Under the pieces are notes generated by a model, which saw only the letters and a program-made list of their open reading frames with translations, ran no database searches and had not been told where the DNA came from. A program made the translations under genes and the position numbers. A stretch of 64,000 bases of DNA from contig CAJFUJ010000026.1 of NCBI GenBank assembly GCA_904420185.1, positions 40,318 to 104,317 on the forward strand, read 5' to 3'. Below, one piece after another: positions 44,919-53,210 of this stretch. The DNA is from an uncultured Butyricicoccus sp. Its GTDB lineage: Bacteria; Bacillota; Clostridia; Oscillospirales; Butyricicoccaceae. Within the stretch, counting starts at the first letter, position 1. Each line of letters begins with the position of its first letter.

Positions 44919-45863
44919 ATGATTGAATACTACAAAACATTGGCGGGCCGCGTTGTGCCCATCAAAGAGCCCGAACATGGCTGCTGGATCAATGTAGTCC
45001 ATCCGACATCGGATGAACTCAGTCGAATCATCAGCCAAACTGGCGCCGAAGAGGATTTCATCTATGCTGCTCTGGACCCGGAGGAAAGCTCCCGTGTGGA
45101 GATCGAAGAGGATCAGGTGCTGATGATTGTGGACATTCCCACGGTGGAAAAGGAAAAGGAAAACGAAGAGGGCAGCCAGATTTTTGGTACAGTCCCAATG
45201 GGTATTGTGATTCTGTCTGGTACAGTCATCACCATCTGCCTGCAGGACACCGTGGTGCTGCGCTCGATTGCTGAAGGGGCGGTAAAGGATATCCATATCT
45301 CCCTAAAAGCGCGGTTTGTGTTCCAAATTTTGTTGCGCGTGGCTGGGCGCTTCCTCAAAAACCTGCGCCTGATCGAGCGCGATTTTACAAAGATCGAGCG
45401 CCGGCTGTATGACTCACTGAAAAATGAGGAGCTCATCCAGCTGCTGGGCTTGTCCAAATCGTTGGTTTACTTTTCGGCCTCGCTCAAGGCCAATGAGGTG
45501 ACCATGGAAAAGGTGCTGCGCGGCCGTGTACTCAAGCTCTATGAGGATGACCGCGATATCCTGGAGGATGCGCTGATCGAGATCCGCCAGGCGATTGAGA
45601 TGTCCAACATCTATTCGAGCATTTTGGCCGGCACCATGGATGCCTATGCCTCGGTGGTTTCGAATAATTTGAATATCATCATGAAGGTGTTGACCGTCAT
45701 CACGATCATCATGACCATCCCCAACATTATTTTTGGATTCTATGGCATGAATATTTCGGGGAATGGATTGCCTATGGCAGCGTTCTGGTGGATGCCGGTG
45801 CTATTGGCTGCAATCGGAATGACTGGTGCGTGGCTCTATTTGAAGAAGAACAACCTGAACTGA
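44919..45863 (+). CDS. corA: CorA-family magnesium/divalent cation channel
   Basis: This 314-residue pentameric channel has a large cytoplasmic domain with a long helix, then two C-terminal membrane helices. The selectivity signature GMN is at residues 276-278 (FYGMNISGN), and a basic tail (YLKKNNLN) follows the second helix. The ATG at 44919 lies 6 bases after AGAAAGGTGG; a GTG at 44910 overlaps that site and is rejected. The metal is most likely Mg2+, though Co2+, Ni2+ or Zn2+ cannot be excluded. Confidence 0.93.
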   Translation: MIEYYKTLAGRVVPIKEPEHGCWINVVHPTSDELSRIISQTGAEEDFIYAALDPEESSRVEIEEDQVLMIVDIPTVEKEKENEEGSQIFGTVPMGIVILSGTVITICLQDTVVLRSIAEGAVKDIHISLKARFVFQILLRVAGRFLKNLRLIERDFTKIERRLYDSLKNEELIQLLGLSKSLVYFSASLKANEVTMEKVLRGRVLKLYEDDRDILEDALIEIRQAIEMSNIYSSILAGTMDAYASVVSNNLNIIMKVLTVITIIMTIPNIIFGFYGMNISGNGLPMAAFWWMPVLLAAIGMTGAWLYLKKNNLN

Positions 45864-45865
45864 AC

Positions 45866-45911
45866 AAAAGGCGTGGAAAGCTCGGAGAACGGAGCTTTCC
45901 ACGCCTTTTTT
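45866..45911. terminator. Bidirectional terminator between corA and XRE gene
   Basis: An 18-bp stem (AAAAGGCGTGGAAAGCTC with GAGCTTTCCACGCCTTTT) with an 8-base loop is flanked by A- and T-runs, so it can end both convergent transcripts. Confidence 0.92.
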
Positions 45912-46116
45912 ATTCAGGATCTGGCTCAAAGGTGAACAGATCTTCCACTGACACACCGAATACCTTTGCAATATCCATGGCCAGCTTGAGCGAGGGATTA
46001 TACTGCCCCTTTTCCAGCCGGCCGATGGTTTCCCGCCGCACACCGACCAGCCCGGCCAAAGTGGCTTGATCCATGTTCCGCGCTGCGCGGAATTCCTTGA
46101 TGCGTGTCTTGAGCAT
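45910..46116 (-). CDS. Small XRE-family repressor
   Basis: This 68-residue protein is almost entirely one Cro/CI-type helix-turn-helix ([33 protein letters not shown]) followed by [22 protein letters not shown]. It lies 3 bases after the membrane-protein gene in the same transcript. It probably represses the shared promoter at 46577-46605, which carries nested inverted repeats. Confidence 0.88.
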   Translation of the reverse strand: MLKTRIKEFRAARNMDQATLAGLVGVRRETIGRLEKGQYNPSLKLAMDIAKVFGVSVEDLFTFEPDPE

Positions 46117-46119
46117 GGC

Positions 46120-46533
46120 TTATTTCCCAAACCGCTCATAGAGCAGAAAGACAACATCGTGTACTAGGCAAAAGGACGCAAACACAAGCAGCAGTTGGTC
46201 GCGGGTGAAGGTGACCGTATCCATCCCCAGCCGCTCGCCAAAGAGGACATACAGGGCAAAGACGAAGAACAAAAGCTCATAGATGGTGGAGTTGGCACGG
46301 TAGGTGTTGTAGGCCGCCCGCTCGTCTGGCTTTTCCACCCGGCGGCTCAGCGTAGTGTAAAAGATGACCACGATGCACCCGGCCAGCACAAGTGCGATGG
46401 CGATGCGCAGCGGCGTGGGCCAGCCGCGCACCGGGAAAAATACAGCCAGCGCCTCAAAGAATACGACAATCGCCCAACTGGTCATATGGGCCAGCTTGGC
46501 TTGGGTGAGCGTCAGACTGGGAATGCGTGTCAT
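46120..46533 (-). CDS. Four-helix membrane protein paired with XRE repressor
   Basis: This 137-residue protein has about four membrane helices (around residues 15-34, 41-60, 84-103 and 112-132). The conserved-looking central loop is RRVEKPDERAAYN, a pattern seen in DUF2178/DUF3796-like proteins that travel with small XRE regulators; this recall is not searched. GGAGGGAG precedes the ATG at 46533. Function unknown. Confidence 0.78.
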   Translation of the reverse strand: MTRIPSLTLTQAKLAHMTSWAIVVFFEALAVFFPVRGWPTPLRIAIALVLAGCIVVIFYTTLSRRVEKPDERAAYNTYRANSTIYELLFFVFALYVLFGERLGMDTVTFTRDQLLLVFASFCLVHDVVFLLYERFGK

Positions 46534-46546
46534 ATGGCTCCCTCCT

Positions 46547-46605
46547 TGTGTGATGTATTTGTATCTTTGTGAGATAAATATATCACACAGGTGTGGGGTT
46601 GTCAA
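46547..46605 (-). promoter_or_regulatory. Promoter and operator of the first XRE/membrane unit
   Basis: On the minus strand TTGACA (46600-46605), 17 bases, TATATT (46577-46582). A perfect 8-base inverted repeat, TGTGTGAT (46547-46554) and ATCACACA (46582-46589), flanks a smaller one, TATCT/AGATA (46562-46576). The outer right arm touches the -10, as expected for a repressor site. Confidence 0.75.
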
Positions 46606-46608
46606 GGC

Positions 46609-46833
46609 CTATTCAAAATAGAACAGCGATTCGAAGGGGCGGTCCAATGCGATGCACAGCAGCAAGGCCAACCGGGCGCTCGGACAGAACTGCAAATTTT
46701 CAATCGAGCTGATGGTTTGCCGGGATACGCCGACCAGTTTGGCCAGCTCGTCCTGGCTCAAGTGCTTTTCCGCGCGCGCAACGCGCAGGCGGTTGTGCAG
46801 GATCAGCTCATGTTCTTCGCGCATGCCCATCAT
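46609..46833 (-). CDS. Small XRE-family repressor
   Basis: This 74-residue protein has a helix-turn-helix (LRVARAEKHLSQDELAKLVGVSRQTISSIEN) and the common tail CPSARLALLLCIALDRPFESLFYF. Its start overlaps the stop of the upstream membrane-protein gene by 4 bases (ATGA on the minus strand), so I keep 46833 rather than the internal Met at 46824. Confidence 0.88.
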   Translation of the reverse strand: MMGMREEHELILHNRLRVARAEKHLSQDELAKLVGVSRQTISSIENLQFCPSARLALLLCIALDRPFESLFYFE

Positions 46834-47144
46834 TCAAGCACAGCCAATACATAGGCGGTGGCAAAGGAGAGTGTGGCGACGAGGTAGCAAATCGAACAGA
46901 TCAACTCGCCGCGCTCCTTGATGCTGCGGTATTTGGACAGATAGTATGCCGCCCAATAGCCGCAGTAGACGGTGAATAGTTCATAGCTGTGCCGCCCCTG
47001 GATCAGGTCAAAGATGATCAACAGGACACACAGCAGGGTGAACAGAAAAGCGCTGCTTTCGAAGGCTTTCCGCCGGATGTACTGCTGTCCCTCGTCGGGG
47101 CGGATGTTCTTTTGCGCACGGGCCAGGATCTCCTTTTTGTCCAT
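46830..47144 (-). CDS. Small membrane protein, DUF6442-like, paired with XRE repressor
   Basis: This 104-residue protein has a charged N-terminus (MDKKEILARAQKNIRPDEG) followed by three membrane helices. The N-terminal pattern resembles DUF6442 proteins that accompany XRE regulators in Firmicutes (recalled, not searched). AAAGGAGGCGC precedes the ATG. Function unknown; the two-gene unit mirrors the neighbouring unit at 45.9-46.5 kb, though the proteins differ. Confidence 0.78.
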   Translation of the reverse strand: MDKKEILARAQKNIRPDEGQQYIRRKAFESSAFLFTLLCVLLIIFDLIQGRHSYELFTVYCGYWAAYYLSKYRSIKERGELICSICYLVATLSFATAYVLAVLE

Positions 47145-47173
47145 GCAATGCGCCTCCTTTCGGTGATGCCTTT

Positions 47174-47214
47174 AGTATAAGACAGGGGGCAAACCATGTC
47201 AAGTAAACTTGTCA
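47174..47214 (-). promoter_or_regulatory. Promoter and operator of the second XRE/membrane unit
   Basis: On the minus strand TTGACA (47197-47202), 17 bases, TATACT (47174-47179). A near-palindrome, TGTCAAGTAAACTTGTCA (47197-47214), covers the -35, and its TAAACTTG half recurs about 21 bases further upstream. This is the likely target of the unit's own XRE protein. Confidence 0.75.
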
Positions 47215-47245
47215 AAATATCTTGTAAACTTGGCGGAGGAGGGAG

Positions 47246-47272
47246 AAAAAATCCCGCAACGCCGGTTGCGGG
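47246..47272 (-). terminator. Terminator of the AgcS gene
   Basis: On the minus strand CCCGCAAC/GTTGCGGG with a 4-base loop is followed by A and six T, directly after the symporter stop codon. Confidence 0.9.
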
Positions 47273-47280
47273 AAGAGAAG

Positions 47281-48678
47281 TTATTTTTTCTTGCCAGTAA
47301 GCGAAAGATCGTTGTCTTGCAGCACATCGCTGCCCTTGGCCGCCCGGGCCACCAGGCCGGAGAGCGCGATCAGCGCGACTAGGTTGGGGAAGACCATCAA
47401 AGCGTTGAACAAGTCGGACAGTTTCCAGACCAGATCGACCTGGAGGGTGGAGCCGATGACGATGCAAACTACCACAATTGCGGCATAGACCTTGGTCGCT
47501 TTGTGACCAAACAATGCTTTGACGTTGGTTTCTCCGAAAAAGTACCAGCCGATGATGGTCGAAAAGGCGAAAAACAGCATACAAATGGCGACAAAAATAT
47601 TGCCAAACGAACCGAAGGACACGTTGAACGCCGCTTGGGCCAGTTCGGTGCCTTGTAGGCCGCCAGGTACACCAGATTGCAGCTGGCCCGATGTCAGAAT
47701 GACCAGTGCGGTCAGCGTCAGCACGATAAAGGTGTCGAGGAATACGCTGACGATGGCAATTTCCCCTTGGTCTTGGGGCTTGTCTACCTTGGCCAGCGCA
47801 TGGGCGTGCGGTGTGGAACCCATGCCAGCCTCATTGGAAAACAGACCGCGCGCAACACCGTACCGCATGGCTTCGCGCACCGAAATACCGACCGCACCGC
47901 CCAAAATGGCCTGCGGATTGAAGGCTGCAACAAAGATCGAACGAAGGGCGGGCAGGATGGCTGCATGGTTGATGATGAGCACAATGAGGCAACCTGCAAT
48001 GTAGAACACCGCCATTACGGGTACGAGCTTTTCGGTCACCGACGCAATACGGCCTACGCCGCCCAAAAAGATAAAGGCCGCGATTACTGCACAGACGATG
48101 CCGACCGCCAGCGCTGGGGTGCCAAAGGCGGTCTGAAATGCGGCGCTGATCGAGTTTGCTTGTACCATATTGCCGCTAAAGCCCAGCGCAAAGATGATGG
48201 CAAGGGAGAAGAAGCCTGCTAGGAATTTGCCGAACTTTCCAGTAAAGCGTGCCCGGATATAGTAAATCGGGCCACCGGTCACATGGCCAGCCGAATCGAC
48301 GGTTTTAAATTTTTGTGCGAGCACGGCTTCCCCGTAAATGGTACTCATGCCGAAAAAGGCGGACACCCACATCCAAAAAATCGCGCCTGGGCCACCAGAA
48401 TAGAGGGCGGTCGCCGCGCCTGCGATGTTGCCTGTGCCGACCTGGGCGGCAATCGCAGTGGTGAGCGCCTGAAAGGAGCTCATTCCTTCTTTGCCGGCCT
48501 TCTCGCCGTTGAGGGAGAAGCCGCCAAACAAGCGCTTGACGCCGGTGCCGAATTTGCGCAATTGCACAAAGCGTGTGCGGATGGTAAAGAGGATGCCTAC
48601 GCCGACCAGCAAATACAGCAGTAGATTGTTCCACACAAAGTCGCTGACTTGGCTGATCGTTTGTGTCAAATGATCCAT
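47281..48678 (-). CDS. Sodium:alanine/glycine symporter (AgcS family)
   Basis: This 465-residue transporter imports alanine and/or glycine with Na+. It has about eleven membrane helices, the family signature AAQVGTGNIAGAATALYSGGPGA near the N-terminus, GGPIYYI, and RGLFSNEAGMGSTPHAHA. The ATG at 48678 follows AAAGGAAC; the longer frame runs into the riboswitch. Control by a tandem glycine riboswitch makes glycine the probable main substrate. Confidence 0.95.
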   Translation of the reverse strand: MDHLTQTISQVSDFVWNNLLLYLLVGVGILFTIRTRFVQLRKFGTGVKRLFGGFSLNGEKAGKEGMSSFQALTTAIAAQVGTGNIAGAATALYSGGPGAIFWMWVSAFFGMSTIYGEAVLAQKFKTVDSAGHVTGGPIYYIRARFTGKFGKFLAGFFSLAIIFALGFSGNMVQANSISAAFQTAFGTPALAVGIVCAVIAAFIFLGGVGRIASVTEKLVPVMAVFYIAGCLIVLIINHAAILPALRSIFVAAFNPQAILGGAVGISVREAMRYGVARGLFSNEAGMGSTPHAHALAKVDKPQDQGEIAIVSVFLDTFIVLTLTALVILTSGQLQSGVPGGLQGTELAQAAFNVSFGSFGNIFVAICMLFFAFSTIIGWYFFGETNVKALFGHKATKVYAAIVVVCIVIGSTLQVDLVWKLSDLFNALMVFPNLVALIALSGLVARAAKGSDVLQDNDLSLTGKKK

Positions 48679-48798
48679 GGTTTTCTGTTCCTTTCCACTT
48701 GCCGCAAACAAAGAAAAAGGCCAAACCATGAAGAGCATGATTTGGTCTGGAATGTGTCGAAAACACAGCGGCACACAAGGAGATGCCTGCTTTCGATA

Positions 48799-48958
48799 CT
48801 CTGTCCTTTTGCCTGAGAGATTCACGCTTGCGCGCTTGCACCTTCGGCACCCATTCCGGGATTCTCCAGAGCCCCATCCGTCCATAGTCGCTACCCGGAT
48901 TGGGCGCCTGAGAGTGTTACTCCTTCGGCGGACGCGATGCGTCCCTTTCCTACGAACT
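48799..48958 (-). promoter_or_regulatory. Tandem glycine riboswitch
   Basis: Read on the minus strand, two glycine aptamers follow each other in the leader of the symporter gene. The first has GGAGTAACACTCTCAGGC (complement of 48906-48923) and closes with GGGGCTCTGGAGA (48863-48875). The second has GGTGCCGAAGGTGCAAGC and then ATCTCTCAGGCAAAAGGACAGAG (ending at 48799). These are the conserved cores of the class. About 120 bases separate it from the start codon. No strong terminator lies between, so control may act on translation or through a less obvious structure. Confidence 0.95.
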
Positions 48959-48989
48959 TCGTTTGACGGTCTTTTTTTGTACATCAGTT

Positions 48990-49018
48990 ACGATAACACA
49001 GGCCGGCGCCGCTGTCAA
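48990..49018 (-). promoter_or_regulatory. Promoter of the glycine riboswitch transcript
   Basis: On the minus strand TTGACA (49013-49018), 17 bases, TATCGT (48990-48995), about 30 bases before the first aptamer. Confidence 0.75.
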
Positions 49019-49174
49019 GGAAAATGAACGAGATAGCACAGGGGGAGGAGGATGTAAATTTTTTTTGAAAAGCGGGCAGCCGTCAGGAAAGGAGGAGAAA
49101 ATATGGTATAATAGGCCGCGAAGAAATAAATATTGGCGGCCTTGCCGCCTACAACATGGAGAGGTGTGATTTGT

Positions 49175-49702
49175 ATGAAAAAACAAATGACAGCCGCTTT
49201 GCTCAGCTTGGGCCTATTGGCCGGTTGCGCTCCGGCGCCGGACCCTGTAGAAAGCGCCCCATCTGCGAGCACGTCAGCAGCCGCATCAGCGAGCAGTAGC
49301 ACGCAGGTTACATATGAGGAAGTTACGCTATATGTGCCGAACGAGACAGCTGATGGGCTGATCGAAAAGACCGTTCAGGTAGAGCAGACCGGTGCGCCCG
49401 CAGAAGAGCTCGTGCAAGCTTTGGTGGGGGAAGGGGCGTTGCCCAAGGGAACTGCGGTGGGGCATTGGTCCTCCAGCAGCGATACGCCGCCAGCGGTGAC
49501 GGTGGACCTCAATGCAGCCTTTGCGGAGGGCATCCTGAACCAGGGGACAGCGGGCGAAACCATGATTCTGGCCTCGCTGGTGAACACGTTGTGGGCCTAC
49601 TATACACCGTCTGAGCTGACCGTGACCGCGGATGGCAACCCGATTGAAACCGGACACAATGTGTACGATATGCCATTTACAGCGCCGATGACCGTCCAAT
49701 AA
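49175..49702 (+). CDS. GerMN-domain lipoprotein
   Basis: This 175-residue protein has a lipoprotein signal with lipobox LAGC (Cys17), a Ser/Ala-rich linker, and a GerMN-like domain (VTLYVPNETADGLIEKTVQV, then a helical LVQALVGEGALPKGT). GerMN domains occur in GerM and LpqB-type proteins on the outer membrane face, where they take part in sporulation or signal control. A TATAAT at 49107-49112 is the probable -10. Role here unknown. Confidence 0.82.
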   Translation: MKKQMTAALLSLGLLAGCAPAPDPVESAPSASTSAAASASSSTQVTYEEVTLYVPNETADGLIEKTVQVEQTGAPAEELVQALVGEGALPKGTAVGHWSSSSDTPPAVTVDLNAAFAEGILNQGTAGETMILASLVNTLWAYYTPSELTVTADGNPIETGHNVYDMPFTAPMTVQ

Positions 49703-49710
49703 TGACTTTG

Positions 49711-49747
49711 TTTGCGCATCCACGCCAAGGGATGCGCAAATTTTTTT
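49711..49747 (+). terminator. Terminator after GerMN lipoprotein gene
   Basis: An 11-bp stem, TTTGCGCATCC/GGATGCGCAAA, is followed by seven T. Confidence 0.92.
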
Positions 49748-49834
49748 GAAGAAAGAAAAAATATTTCGACGAATGTGGGAACCTTTTTGAACCCTTGCCG
49801 TCTATATGGACAGGATCGAAAAGGAGAGATACGA

Positions 49835-50647
49835 GTGAAACGAAAAATGATCGGTACAATGGCGGCGTTTTTGTTGATCGCCGGTTTGGCAGGATGCGGT
49901 AAACAGGACAATGGAAGCGTATCGGTGATCGATGTGCCAGTGATCGGCGCATCATCTAGCCAGGCAGCAGGTTCTTCTGAAGCGGACGCTTCTACAAGTG
50001 GCGTTTTGCCGGAAACGGGTGCTGCTGACAGCGCGCAAGGCGCGGCAGGTTCGGCAGGCCAGACGCCCCCTGCCGGGACGGAACAAAATGTGCCGGCGCA
50101 GGCCCCGTCTACGACCACACCGCAGACGTCTCCCCCCCAGCAGACGCAGAATACAGGTAAGCAACCTTCCTCTACAGGTGGCGGCCATGTGGAAGCTCCT
50201 TCTGCGCCGCCCCAGCAGCCGCAGGTCCCTCAACAGACCCCGCCAGCCAGTCAGAGCAAGCAACCGGCCATCAGTGAGGTAGCCACGGCTGTGGAGCAGG
50301 CGATGGGGTTACAGACCGAAATGATGCAGTTTACAAGCGAGGATTTGTCATCCCTGTATGGGCTGAGCAGCGCGGCGGTAGAAGGCTTCGTGGGTAAGAT
50401 GCCGATGATGAATGTGCAAGCGACCGAGTATTTGGTCGTAAAAGCCGCGCCCGGCCAGGTGGACACCGTCAAAGCCGGGATGCAAAAGCGGCAGGCCGAC
50501 TTGGATACAACCTGGAAACAGTATTTACCCGAGCAGTATGCGTTGGTGCAAAATTATAAGCTGGTGGCCAATGGTGAGTATGTTTTGTTCGCCGTGGGCG
50601 AGAACGCGCAGGCGGCTGTCAACGCATTTAACAATTTGACCAAATGA
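49835..50647 (+). CDS. DUF4358-like lipoprotein with low-complexity linker
   Basis: This 270-residue protein starts with GTG behind AAAGGAGAG. Its lipobox is LAGC (Cys21). Residues about 30-150 are a Ser/Thr/Pro/Gln-rich disordered linker, probably spanning the wall. The C-terminal domain (FTSEDLSSLYGLSSAAVEGF to FAVGENAQAAVNAFNNL) matches the layout of DUF4358 proteins, common in Clostridia. Function unknown; it may be in one locus with the GerMN lipoprotein, but a terminator lies between them. Confidence 0.8.
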   Translation: MKRKMIGTMAAFLLIAGLAGCGKQDNGSVSVIDVPVIGASSSQAAGSSEADASTSGVLPETGAADSAQGAAGSAGQTPPAGTEQNVPAQAPSTTTPQTSPPQQTQNTGKQPSSTGGGHVEAPSAPPQQPQVPQQTPPASQSKQPAISEVATAVEQAMGLQTEMMQFTSEDLSSLYGLSSAAVEGFVGKMPMMNVQATEYLVVKAAPGQVDTVKAGMQKRQADLDTTWKQYLPEQYALVQNYKLVANGEYVLFAVGENAQAAVNAFNNLTK

Positions 50648-50670
50648 TTTGCGGCAATCCGAAACCGGAC

Positions 50671-50697
50671 AAAAGGGCGGCGCCATCCGCCCTTTTT
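50671..50697 (+). terminator. Terminator after DUF4358-like gene
   Basis: AAAGGGCGG pairs with CCGCCCTTT around a 6-base loop, followed by TT. It lies 24 bases before the MBOAT gene. Confidence 0.88.
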
Positions 50698-50720
50698 CCA
50701 TGCTTTAAAGGGGGAATCCG

Positions 50721-52085
50721 ATGGTTTTTAGCAGCATGACCTTTCTGTTCGCCTACTTGCCGGTGACCTTGGTGTTGTATTATCTATGTCCGCTGTGGCT
50801 GCGTAATCCGATGCTGTTGGTGGCCAACCTGATTTTTTACGGCTGGGGTGAGCCTAAGTATATTGTGATTATGTTTGCGTCGATTCTGATCGATTATGTG
50901 CATGGTGCGCTGATTGACAAATACCGCGCAAACGACAAATTGGCGCGCAGGTTTGTGGCCTCATCGGTGGTGTTCAACCTGGCGCTGTTGTTCTTCTTTA
51001 AATATTGGGACTTTTTTGCCAGGCAGTTTGGCTTGCCGGTGTTGGGGATTCCGCTGCCGCTGGGGATTTCGTTTTACACCTTTCAGACGATGTCCTACTC
51101 CATCGATGTTTATCGCGGCGAGGCTGAGCGGCAAAACAGTCTATTGAAATTCGGAGTATTTGTCACCCTGTTTCCCCAGCTGATCGCCGGGCCAATTGTC
51201 CGGTATAAAGAGATCGCCCACGAGCTGACCGAAGGGGTGCGTCCGCGTATAAGCGACATCAGCGCAGGCGCACAGTTGTTTACGGTTGGACTTTGTAAGA
51301 AAGTGTTGTTGGCCAACAATATTGGGAAACTGTGGGAAACATTGCAGGCGAGTGAGGGATTGACGGCTGGTGGCGCTTGGTTGGGCGCAGTCGCATTTGC
51401 CTTTCAGATCTATTTCGATTTTTCCGGGTATTCGGATATGGCCTGTGGGCTGGGGCGAATGTTGGGGTTCCACTTCCCGAAGAATTTCAATTATCCGTAC
51501 ATTGCGTGCTCGGTTACCGACTTCTGGCGGCGCTGGCATATGACGTTGGGCAGCTGGTTCCGGGAGTATGTGTACATTCCACTCGGCGGCAACCGGGTTC
51601 CGGCTTTGCGGCAGTATTGTAACATTTTCATTGTCTGGGCGCTAACCGGGTTTTGGCACGGTGCAGATTGGAATTTTTTGGCGTGGGGGTTGTATTTTGG
51701 CGTAGTCCTAGTGTTGGAGAAAAAGGTGCTGGGGCGCTGGCTGCGCCAGATGCCTCGGGCTGTACAACATCTCTACACCCTGGTGCTGATTGTGGTTTCC
51801 ATGGCGATCTTTGCGACGCCAGGGGAATTTTGGGTGTATTTGTCCAAGATGTTTGGCGCTGCGCCGCTGTGGAGTGAGACAACCGGGTATTATTTGTGCA
51901 GCTACCTGCCGACGCTGGTGATTTTGGCGTTAGCGGCCACGCCGCTGCCCCGAAAGCTTTTTGGCAGACTGCCGGACAGCATGCGTAGTGTTTGTACAAG
52001 CGTGCTTTTGGTGCTTGGGCTGGCGGCATCCACTGCTTTTCTAGTGTCGGATAGTTACAATCCGTTTTTGTATTTCCGGTTTTAA
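50721..52085 (+). CDS. MBOAT O-acyltransferase (AlgI/DltB-like)
   Basis: This 454-residue polytopic enzyme belongs to the membrane-bound O-acyltransferase family. Such proteins pass acetyl groups from the cytoplasm to extracellular polymers. The opening MVFSSMTFLFAYLPV and PLGISFYTFQTMSYSIDVYRGE are typical of AlgI-type members. The catalytic His is residue 313 in TGFWHGADWNFLAWG. The next gene encodes the usual DHHW partner, so the pair probably O-acetylates a surface polysaccharide or wall polymer. Confidence 0.93.
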   Translation: MVFSSMTFLFAYLPVTLVLYYLCPLWLRNPMLLVANLIFYGWGEPKYIVIMFASILIDYVHGALIDKYRANDKLARRFVASSVVFNLALLFFFKYWDFFARQFGLPVLGIPLPLGISFYTFQTMSYSIDVYRGEAERQNSLLKFGVFVTLFPQLIAGPIVRYKEIAHELTEGVRPRISDISAGAQLFTVGLCKKVLLANNIGKLWETLQASEGLTAGGAWLGAVAFAFQIYFDFSGYSDMACGLGRMLGFHFPKNFNYPYIACSVTDFWRRWHMTLGSWFREYVYIPLGGNRVPALRQYCNIFIVWALTGFWHGADWNFLAWGLYFGVVLVLEKKVLGRWLRQMPRAVQHLYTLVLIVVSMAIFATPGEFWVYLSKMFGAAPLWSETTGYYLCSYLPTLVILALAATPLPRKLFGRLPDSMRSVCTSVLLVLGLAASTAFLVSDSYNPFLYFRF

Positions 52086-52097
52086 GGGGGCAATCCA

Positions 52098-53210
52098 ATG
52101 AAAAAGATTTCGGACAAGGTCAATGTGCTGCTGTTTGGCGGTTTTATTGGGGTGTTTGGCCTATGTGCGCTGTTGCTTCCCGACAAGGCATTTTCTGAGA
52201 TGGAAAACCGCGCTTTGCAGCAAACACCGCAGTTTTCGGTAACCGGCTTGTTTGACGGCAGCTTTGCCGACGAAACCGAGACCCATTTGGCCGACCAGTT
52301 CATCTTACGCGATGAGAGCGTGGCGGCCAAGACGGCCCTAGAGGCGCTGGCCGGACGGCGGGAGTTCAACGGAGTCTATTTGGCCGAGGGCCGCTTGTTG
52401 GAGCGCATGGACCCGCCCGATGAGGAGCGGCTGGCCGCGAACATTGCCGCTGTGCGCAGCATGGGGCAGGTGCTGGACCAGCCGGTCTGGCTGGCGCTCG
52501 CGCCCACCGCTGCTGATGTGTACAAGGATATGCTGCCCAAAGGCGCGCCGACAGCCGACCAGCAGGCGTTGCTGTCGCGCATCTACGCGCAATGTGGGGT
52601 GGACACCATCGACCTGGCCGGTCCGCTCCGCGCCCAGCGGGAGGGCTATATCTTTTACCGCACCGACCACCACTGGACCAGCCTGGGGGCGTACTATGGT
52701 GCGCAGGCGCTGCTGGATGCTATGGGGCAGGAGATTGCGCCTTTGGATCGCTTTCACCCCGAGCGGGTGACCGAGGACTTCAATGGGACGCTGTTTTCCT
52801 CGTCCGGGGTGCGGTCGGTCCAGCCCGATGCCATTGATGTCTATGTGCAGCCAGGCAACGAGCAGGTTGTGTCCTGGCGCACAGGGTCGCCGGAAGTTGG
52901 ACGTCTATATGATGAATCGTTTTTGCAGACCAAGGACAAATATTCGTTCTTTTTGGGGGGCAATCAGCCGTTGGCAGTCATCCGTACGGGCAATCCGGGC
53001 GGCAAGCTGCTGATCTTGCGGGACTCCTATGCTGACAGCTTGGCGCCCTTTTTGCTTGACCATTTTGCAGAGATTCACTTGTTCGATGCGCGGTATTTTA
53101 AACAGTCGGTTTCCAGTTATGTGGAGCAAAATCAGATCGACCAGGTGGTGTTGCTGTTTTCACTCAAGAATTTTTTGACAGACAGCGATTTGCAGCTGGT
53201 CTGCCGGTGA
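52098..53210 (+). CDS. DHHW-family (AlgJ/AlgX-like) acetylation partner
   Basis: This 370-residue protein has one N-terminal membrane anchor (residues about 9-28), then an extracytoplasmic SGNH-like domain. The signature Asp190-His191-His192-Trp193 lies in RTDHHWTSLGAYYGAQAL. A probable nucleophile Ser is in LLILRDSYADSLAPFL. DHHW proteins complete O-acetyl transfer begun by the MBOAT enzyme. It starts 12 bases after the MBOAT gene behind AGGGGGC. Its final codons overlap a long inverted repeat. Confidence 0.9.
   Translation: MKKISDKVNVLLFGGFIGVFGLCALLLPDKAFSEMENRALQQTPQFSVTGLFDGSFADETETHLADQFILRDESVAAKTALEALAGRREFNGVYLAEGRLLERMDPPDEERLAANIAAVRSMGQVLDQPVWLALAPTAADVYKDMLPKGAPTADQQALLSRIYAQCGVDTIDLAGPLRAQREGYIFYRTDHHWTSLGAYYGAQALLDAMGQEIAPLDRFHPERVTEDFNGTLFSSSGVRSVQPDAIDVYVQPGNEQVVSWRTGSPEVGRLYDESFLQTKDKYSFFLGGNQPLAVIRTGNPGGKLLILRDSYADSLAPFLLDHFAEIHLFDARYFKQSVSSYVEQNQIDQVVLLFSLKNFLTDSDLQLVCR

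Noticed and set aside
48677-49027. Plus-strand open frame of 116 codons over the AgcS leader
   Set aside because: It runs across the tandem glycine riboswitch on the opposite strand and has no protein-like pattern.
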